Origin: Mytilus trossulus
Taxonomy: Eukaryota; Mollusca; Bivalvia; Mytilida; Mytilidae
DNA: 64,000 nt
Assembly (NCBI RefSeq): GCF_036588685.1
Contig: NC_086386.1
Location: 70,306,682-70,370,681, forward strand
Reading direction: 5' to 3'
The notes beneath the pieces are model-generated. The model was not told the DNA's origin and did no database searches. It saw only the letters and a list, made by a program, of their open reading frames with translations. This document shows, one piece after another, positions 59,046 to 64,000 of this stretch. Each line of letters opens with the position of its first letter. Position 1 is the first letter of the stretch. Position numbers and translations under genes: made by a program.

Positions 59046-59931
59046 ACGTTACGCGCGATGTTCGTACCTCATCGGAAAATCGCTGTAGTTGACATGATGC
59101 AAGTCCAAAATATTTTATTTTGTGATATCATATTCATTGCTATTGTACGCATTTTGAACACAAATGGTTTTTTTAAATTAAAAAAGAAAAATATTTGTTG
59201 AAACTATGTTTTATGCTGCATGCGACAAGCTTCAGTTTTGAAAAACGGCTATTTTTAGGCTGTCCCGCGTAACATATTTCCTTTATTGTAACCACTAAAC
59301 TGTGATTTTCGTCTGAACTATTTAATATTTTGAAAAACGTTGTTTAAAATGGTTCCTTCATTTTTTATGCTATTTTTATGATGTTTTGATGACGTCAAAG
59401 AAAAAATAAAGTGTTCCATACTATAAGGGAAAATCTGTCCCACGGGAGAAAAAAAAATGGTATTCCAAATTTGAGAATCAAAAACAATTATCTTTAAAAG
59501 AAAAAGGTTAGTATTTGTGTTTACTACATCAATGTTATTTTGCTTAATTTTATAAATTTAAAGACGAATATCCTGAAAAATGATATATGGTAATTTATGA
59601 GCGTTGTTTCAAAGGCTTACAAGGTTGTCGCACCGCCATTTTTTTACGTAAAAACGAACGCAACTCAAATTTACATCAATTGTTTGCTTATCAGAGCTCT
59701 TAAAATGATAGAATTTTATTATGTTTTAAAATGTTATTTTTCTTAACTTTTCAAAAATCTAAAGTACATAATTTTCGATAAGTAGTTAAAACGCACCGTC
59801 GATTTTGCGGAGTCTTACAAGAATGTCGCACATGCTTAAAACCAACGTTTCAGTCGAAGTTTTGGTTTGAACGTTACGAAATATTCGCGACGTTATGTTA
59901 CGCTTACATGTACGAACATCGCGCGTAACGT
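59046..59931. mobile_element. 886-bp TIR element
   Basis: Perfect inverted ends of 22 bp, ACGTTACGCGCGATGTTCGTAC, at 59046-59067 and 59910-59931. The GCGCG-rich ends contrast with AT-rich surroundings. Non-coding interior. Confidence 0.8.
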
Positions 59932-60014
59932 CCAATGTGGCATTTGTTGGTCTTGTTTGTTTTTATTACTACTTTTTGGCCAGATTAATTTATGAATATG
60001 TTTTGGAGTTAGTG

Positions 60015-60520
60015 TGAATAAAGAAAAGACATAGCTAGTATAATTGCCAATGAGACAACTCTTCACAAGAGACCAAATGAAATTACTAACTATACTTTGT
60101 ACGGCCTTCAACAATGCACAAAGCCACTACGGCATATATAGTCAGTTCATAGTGTATCAATTTACGTTTTTTGATTGAGTTAAGCCTGCCAATTGATATT
60201 TTATCTTATGCTTTTCTATGTTGTGATGTTATGCTATTGTTTCAGAAAAAGGGAGAAGGTTTGGTACCATTAAAACGTTTAATCCCGCTGCAACTGTTTG
60301 CACGTGTTTCTCGTTTTTTTATATAGATTAAACCGTTGGTTTTCCCGTTTGAATGGTTTAACACTAGTAATTTAGGGGCCCTTTATAGCTTGTTGTTCGG
60401 TGTGATCCAAGGCTCTGTGTTGAAGGCCGTACATTGACCTATAATGGTTTTACTTTTTTAAAATTGTTATTTTGATGGAGAGTTGTCTCATTGGCACTCG
60501 CACCACATCTTCCTATATCT
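60015..60520. repeat. Two dispersed mussel repeats in opposite orientation
   Basis: Forward copy 60015-60150 (TTGCCAATGAGACAACTCTT, GTACGGCCTTCAACAATGCA) and reverse-type copy 60290-60520 (TTGTTCGGTGTGATCCAAGG, GAGAGTTGTCTCATTGGCAC). Confidence 0.65.
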
Positions 60521-60569
60521 AGCTATAAAAGGCTCATAAATGACAAATGTAAAACAATTCAAACATGAA

Positions 60570-61340
60570 CTAAAAAACATATTTAAATAGAGAATAATGG
60601 ACATATATAAAGACTGGAGAATAATGTGAAAAAGACAAAAAAAATAAAGACAAGACTATAATTGACAAACTGAGTAAAGAATATACTTGATAGAAAATTA
60701 AAGACAAAATATCAATATAAAGATTAGAGAATAATAGACAAAATATCGATATAAAGAAGAGAGAATAAAAGACAAAATATCGATATAAAGAATAGAGAAT
60801 AAAATACAAAATATCGATATAAAGAATAGAGAATAAACGACAAAAATATTGATAAAAAGAATAGGCAAAATACAAAATATTGATACAAAGAATAAAGAAT
60901 AAAAGACAAATATCAATATAGAGAATAAAAGACAAAATATCGATATAAAGAAAAGGGAATAAAAGACAAAATATCGATATAAAGAATGAGAATAAAAGAC
61001 GTAATATCGATATAAAAAATAGAGAATAAAGACAAAATATCGATATAAAGAATGGGTAAAATAAAATAAAATATCGATTTAAAGAATAGAGAATAAAAGA
61101 CAAAATATCGATATCTGATATCTTTATATCGATATTTTGTCTTTTATTCTCTATTCTTTAAAATAGGTAAAATTAAAGACAAAATATCAATATAATGAAT
61201 AGAGAATAATTGACTACATATATAAATTATGGACAAACAAAATCAAAGAAGAGAGAATAAATGAAAAATATTAAAAGAATAGAGAATAATGGAGGAAACA
61301 TATATAGAAAAGAGAAAAATTGGTAAACCAGATTATAGAA
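60570..61340. repeat. AT-rich minisatellite with an inverted segment
   Basis: About 36-bp units AAAGAATAGAGAATAAAAGA, CAAAATATCGATAT. Near 61110-61165 the array flips: GATATCTTTATATCGATATT...TTATTCTCTATTCTTT is the reverse complement of the unit, making a long palindrome. Long minus-strand open frames (YSLFFISIFCLLF) are repeat by-products. Confidence 0.85.
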
Positions 61341-63127
61341 TAGAAAGAAAAGACCACATTTCCGCAATGGTTTGATGAAATTTGGTTGTCGTTAAGTAGC
61401 GAATTCAAGAAAGAATATAGTTGATCACTGATAACTTATGAATATGAATCGACAAAGGTGACCTCTTGTTTCTCTTTGTACTTGCGTATTAGCAGCGGAA
61501 ATAAATAATGATTTGTAAATATTTTGTTTATCTGTTATCAGCATTTTTTATCTAGTTTTATAACATCATTTATAATGGCGTGTGGTTTATTATGTAAAGG
61601 AACCTTTTATCTTAATGGAATGGGGATTACAGTTTATTTCATTAAAAACTGAATAAATAGAAAATATCTCCAGGCCAAAAGATACAAATTTCTTACATTT
61701 ATCTGATGTGTGTGTATGCATTGTGTTCTTATGTAAAATCCGGTACAAGATAATGGAACATTAATATATCTGTTTTAATAATTTTCATATTTTAAAATAA
61801 TTTTGTAAGTTTTTTTTATGATTGTTAAAGTGTTACATAAAACAAATGTCCGTGTAAAAGGTTGTGGAGTAAACGCAAATGAGATATCTTTCAGCATAAA
61901 TTTAATAAGAATAATTCTGTGAATGTGTGCGTATTGCTAAAGCGTCAACTTCTGAACTGTTTCTAAATAAATGACAATTTCTGCTCAAGTGATCTCGTAT
62001 TTTAAGAGAGAACAGTTGATCCCGCACTACCTCGTCTTATTAAAGCACTGTTTTCGGTATTCCATTTATTACGCTTTATAATGCCTAGATATGCACATTT
62101 AAGCGTCCAAGTCTTGTTTTAAAAAAACAAGAAGTTTGTAAAAAGTTTTGGCTGAATTAATACGTCAATAATTAGTTTTGATTTCTTTGCTATTTTTAGA
62201 CAAATAGTTACCGGGTCTTGAAAATATTTGCCTGTTAAAATCGATTTGTTTTTCGTATACTGTTTTTATGAAGTCTAAGACTTGATCCATCACTATTAAT
62301 ATTCCATGCAAAATAGTAGTTTTAATTCTAATAAATTATAACAAACGAATATATCAACATAAATGAAATTGATGGAAATTACACCGCATATCCATATTTT
62401 CATATTATAAGGTAAAGTAATGACAAAAACAATAGATCAATTTAAAAACAGCTGATTCAGACCGTCTAGAAATTGCTGACCATATCAGCTGTGACGAGTG
62501 CATTATTAAGAGTAAATTTACTCATCAGTAAAATTCGCCCACTGCAATGACCATATATATCTATGAATGGATCTAAGATTCCTTGGTTTTCCCCTCGATT
62601 CCAATGGAAGATGAATCATCAATAATTATATATTTCCAATACTGTGTCATAGATCGATAGCAATGTTTATGTTTATATTGTTGATTTCAGGAATCTATTT
62701 CAAAATAACTTTCACACGTGGTTCCACGCATTACTCACTTTCTTTGCTAATACATTACTTATTTATAAAAGACTGTTTTCATTTTGTTACTGATATTAGC
62801 AATTACCATAGAGGAGAAAACACGCGTTTGATGTCCCGCTTCAACATCTGTTATTTTAGAACGGCATTAAGACTATTTATTTTCAACTATAAACGACCTC
62901 AAGGCGAAGCGTGTCAGATGTTAAGTTGTGAAAATCAACAAGTCAACGTGTCTGAAGAAGTGTCCGTCTTAATTTACAATTGGATTAACCCTTGTCGTGC
63001 CTCAATTTAGTTGATGAGCTGGGGTCGTTCAAAATCTGGTCTCTACTGCGCTGGAAATTGAATACAAAAGTTTTTGTAGTGATACAGTACCCGCCTTTGT
63101 GTATTATTCTTTTCGGATAACAGTAAA
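61341..63127. other. Non-coding stretch upstream of the acidic-protein gene
   Basis: AT-rich, little recognisable repeat content. A 115-codon open frame at 62663-63010 has no family match I can name and no supporting features. Confidence 0.4.
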
Positions 63128-63138
63128 CCAATGGCGCG
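63128..63138 (+). promoter_or_regulatory. CCAAT box with adjacent GGCGCGG
   Basis: CCAAT at 63128-63132 is followed directly by GGCGCGG, an E2F-like core, 120-130 bases before the ATG at 63259. This is a plausible proximal promoter of the acidic-protein gene (inference). Confidence 0.35.
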
Positions 63139-63258
63139 GAAAACAAAAATCATGATTTAAAATTTTGAATGAATTTTAAAATAGTTTCAAAATTTATGTG
63201 TTTGTGTGTTAAATAATGAATTCATTTAAAAATGTGAGAAATAAATCATTGGAAAATT

Positions 63259-63596
63259 ATGAATGACAGGAACGATCTGTACGCTGATAACGATCACAAA
63301 ATAGGGGTAACCATGCCCGATTCGGACAGCGGGGAGGAAACTGAAATGTACCGGGCTTTTAGTGATAATGTGGACACGGATGTTAGTAACAATAACAATA
63401 CCCAGGACGAGAGTGACGCCCCTTCACCTCCGATGGCAAGGGGTAGTCGTTTTGTACCTAATCACCTCCCGGCTAACAATTTAAATGCTTTGACCAATAG
63501 ATACAGTGATTCGGATAGCTGTACGGACGGTGAACTTGCAGGTGACCAAACAACGGATGAAACAACCAGTACTTCTGAGTCGGAAGAAACTCAAAT
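63259..63596 (+). CDS. First coding exon of unrecognised acidic Ser-rich protein
   Basis: An open frame of 112 codons plus two bases from the ATG at 63259 (an in-frame TGA lies shortly upstream) to a consensus donor GTAAGTG at 63597. The next exon lies beyond the window. The sequence is hydrophilic and acidic, with clusters such as PDSDSGEETE, SDSDSCTDGE and TSTSESEETQ that look like casein kinase 2 targets, and a short asparagine run. There is no signal peptide, membrane segment or recognisable fold, so it is probably a disordered N-terminus. Codon use is higher in GC than the surrounding DNA, which supports a real exon. I do not recognise the family. Confidence 0.6.
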
Positions 63597-64000
63597 GTAA
63601 GTGCTTATTTATTTATTTGTAATGTTTAACTCACTTGTTTATTTATTTATTCATTCATTTTTTTTTTAAATTTATTTCATTATAGACATGATAGGCGGTA
63701 TTGTTTTGTTTGTTTTTCATAGACAGGTTTAGGTTTTGCTTAAACTGCTGGTTATAACATGATTCTGTCAAAGCTACAGAACGAAGAAATGTGTTGTCTG
63801 TAGCTTGACTAGATTTTGCTGACATGGATGTTGAAATAGTCGACATTAATGGATAATGAAAACGAAATAAATCAAAGAATAAAAAAGGGATTGAAAATGT
63901 TACGATACAAAGTGAAACTATTTAACCTAAACATACTAGTCCACGCTAATTCATAATAATTTTCTTGTTTGCAAAGTAGTTAACATAGCGTAGATTATTT

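Noticed and set aside
60570-61103. 177-codon minus-strand frame rich in Phe, Ile and Tyr that mimics a membrane protein
   Set aside because: It is the translation of the AT-rich 36-bp minisatellite.
62663-63010. 115-codon frame upstream of the acidic-protein exon
   Set aside because: No recognisable motif, AT-rich hydrophobic start and no splice logic; probably chance.

Overview
The window looks like genomic DNA from a bivalve mollusc, most likely a mytilid mussel. It is AT-rich, its genes are split by long introns with GT-AG borders, and it carries dispersed repeats I recognise as typical of mussel genomes: the 'AGCTCACCTGGCCCGAAGGG' element, the 'AATGAGACAACTCTCCA' element and the 'ACCAGAAAACATAATGCCCC' element. 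No bacterial, organellar or viral genome layout is present. All gene models were built by hand from reading frame, splice consensus, phase and protein family; none is backed by transcript data.

Layout. (1) 407-3472, minus strand: first three coding exons of a gene that runs off the left edge (LRRC74-like copy A). (2) 3473-14694: intergenic DNA filled with nested TIR elements, a 500-bp tandem repeat, the wreck of a transposon-type gene (about 8.4-10.5 kb), tandem repeats and a 24-bp minisatellite. (3) 14695-33851, minus strand: a complete 12-exon gene (copy B), paralogous to copy A, encoding about 571 residues with RNase-inhibitor-type leucine-rich repeats followed by a pair of EF-hands. Its introns host several transposons, among them a 4.75-kb foldback-like element. 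(4) 33.9-37.05 kb: divergent intergenic region with the copy B 5' flank, a LINE relic and a TTAA-flanked element. (5) 37054-55954, plus strand: RanGAP1, the Ran GTPase-activating protein, in 17 coding exons (569 residues), with an alternative terminal exon at 47923-47970 giving a 423-residue form without the SUMO-acceptor domain. (6) 56-63.1 kb: mostly repeats. (7) 63259-63596, plus strand: first coding exon of an unrecognised acidic, serine-rich protein that continues to the right.

Function. RanGAP1 stimulates GTP hydrolysis by Ran and so keeps Ran-GTP low in the cytoplasm for nucleocytoplasmic transport and spindle work. The LRRC74-like tandem pair is uncharacterised; the EF-hands suggest calcium-dependent use of an LRR scaffold. 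Nothing in the sequence ties the two gene families into one pathway.

Most striking observation. Several exon/intron borders in both gene families sit inside local tandem repeats whose unit spans the splice site. RanGAP1 exon 6 has four exact 41-bp copies; exons 2 and 11 have decayed copies running into the intron; the exon 9 acceptor is echoed upstream; LRRC74-like copy B exon 4 has a 31-bp array; copy A exon 1 has been lengthened by 13 codons homologous to the start of the intron in copy B. In the arrays checked, only the 5'-most donor keeps the reading frame, so the introns carry decoy splice sites. I regard this repeated duplication of splice-site units as the best candidate for something undescribed here.
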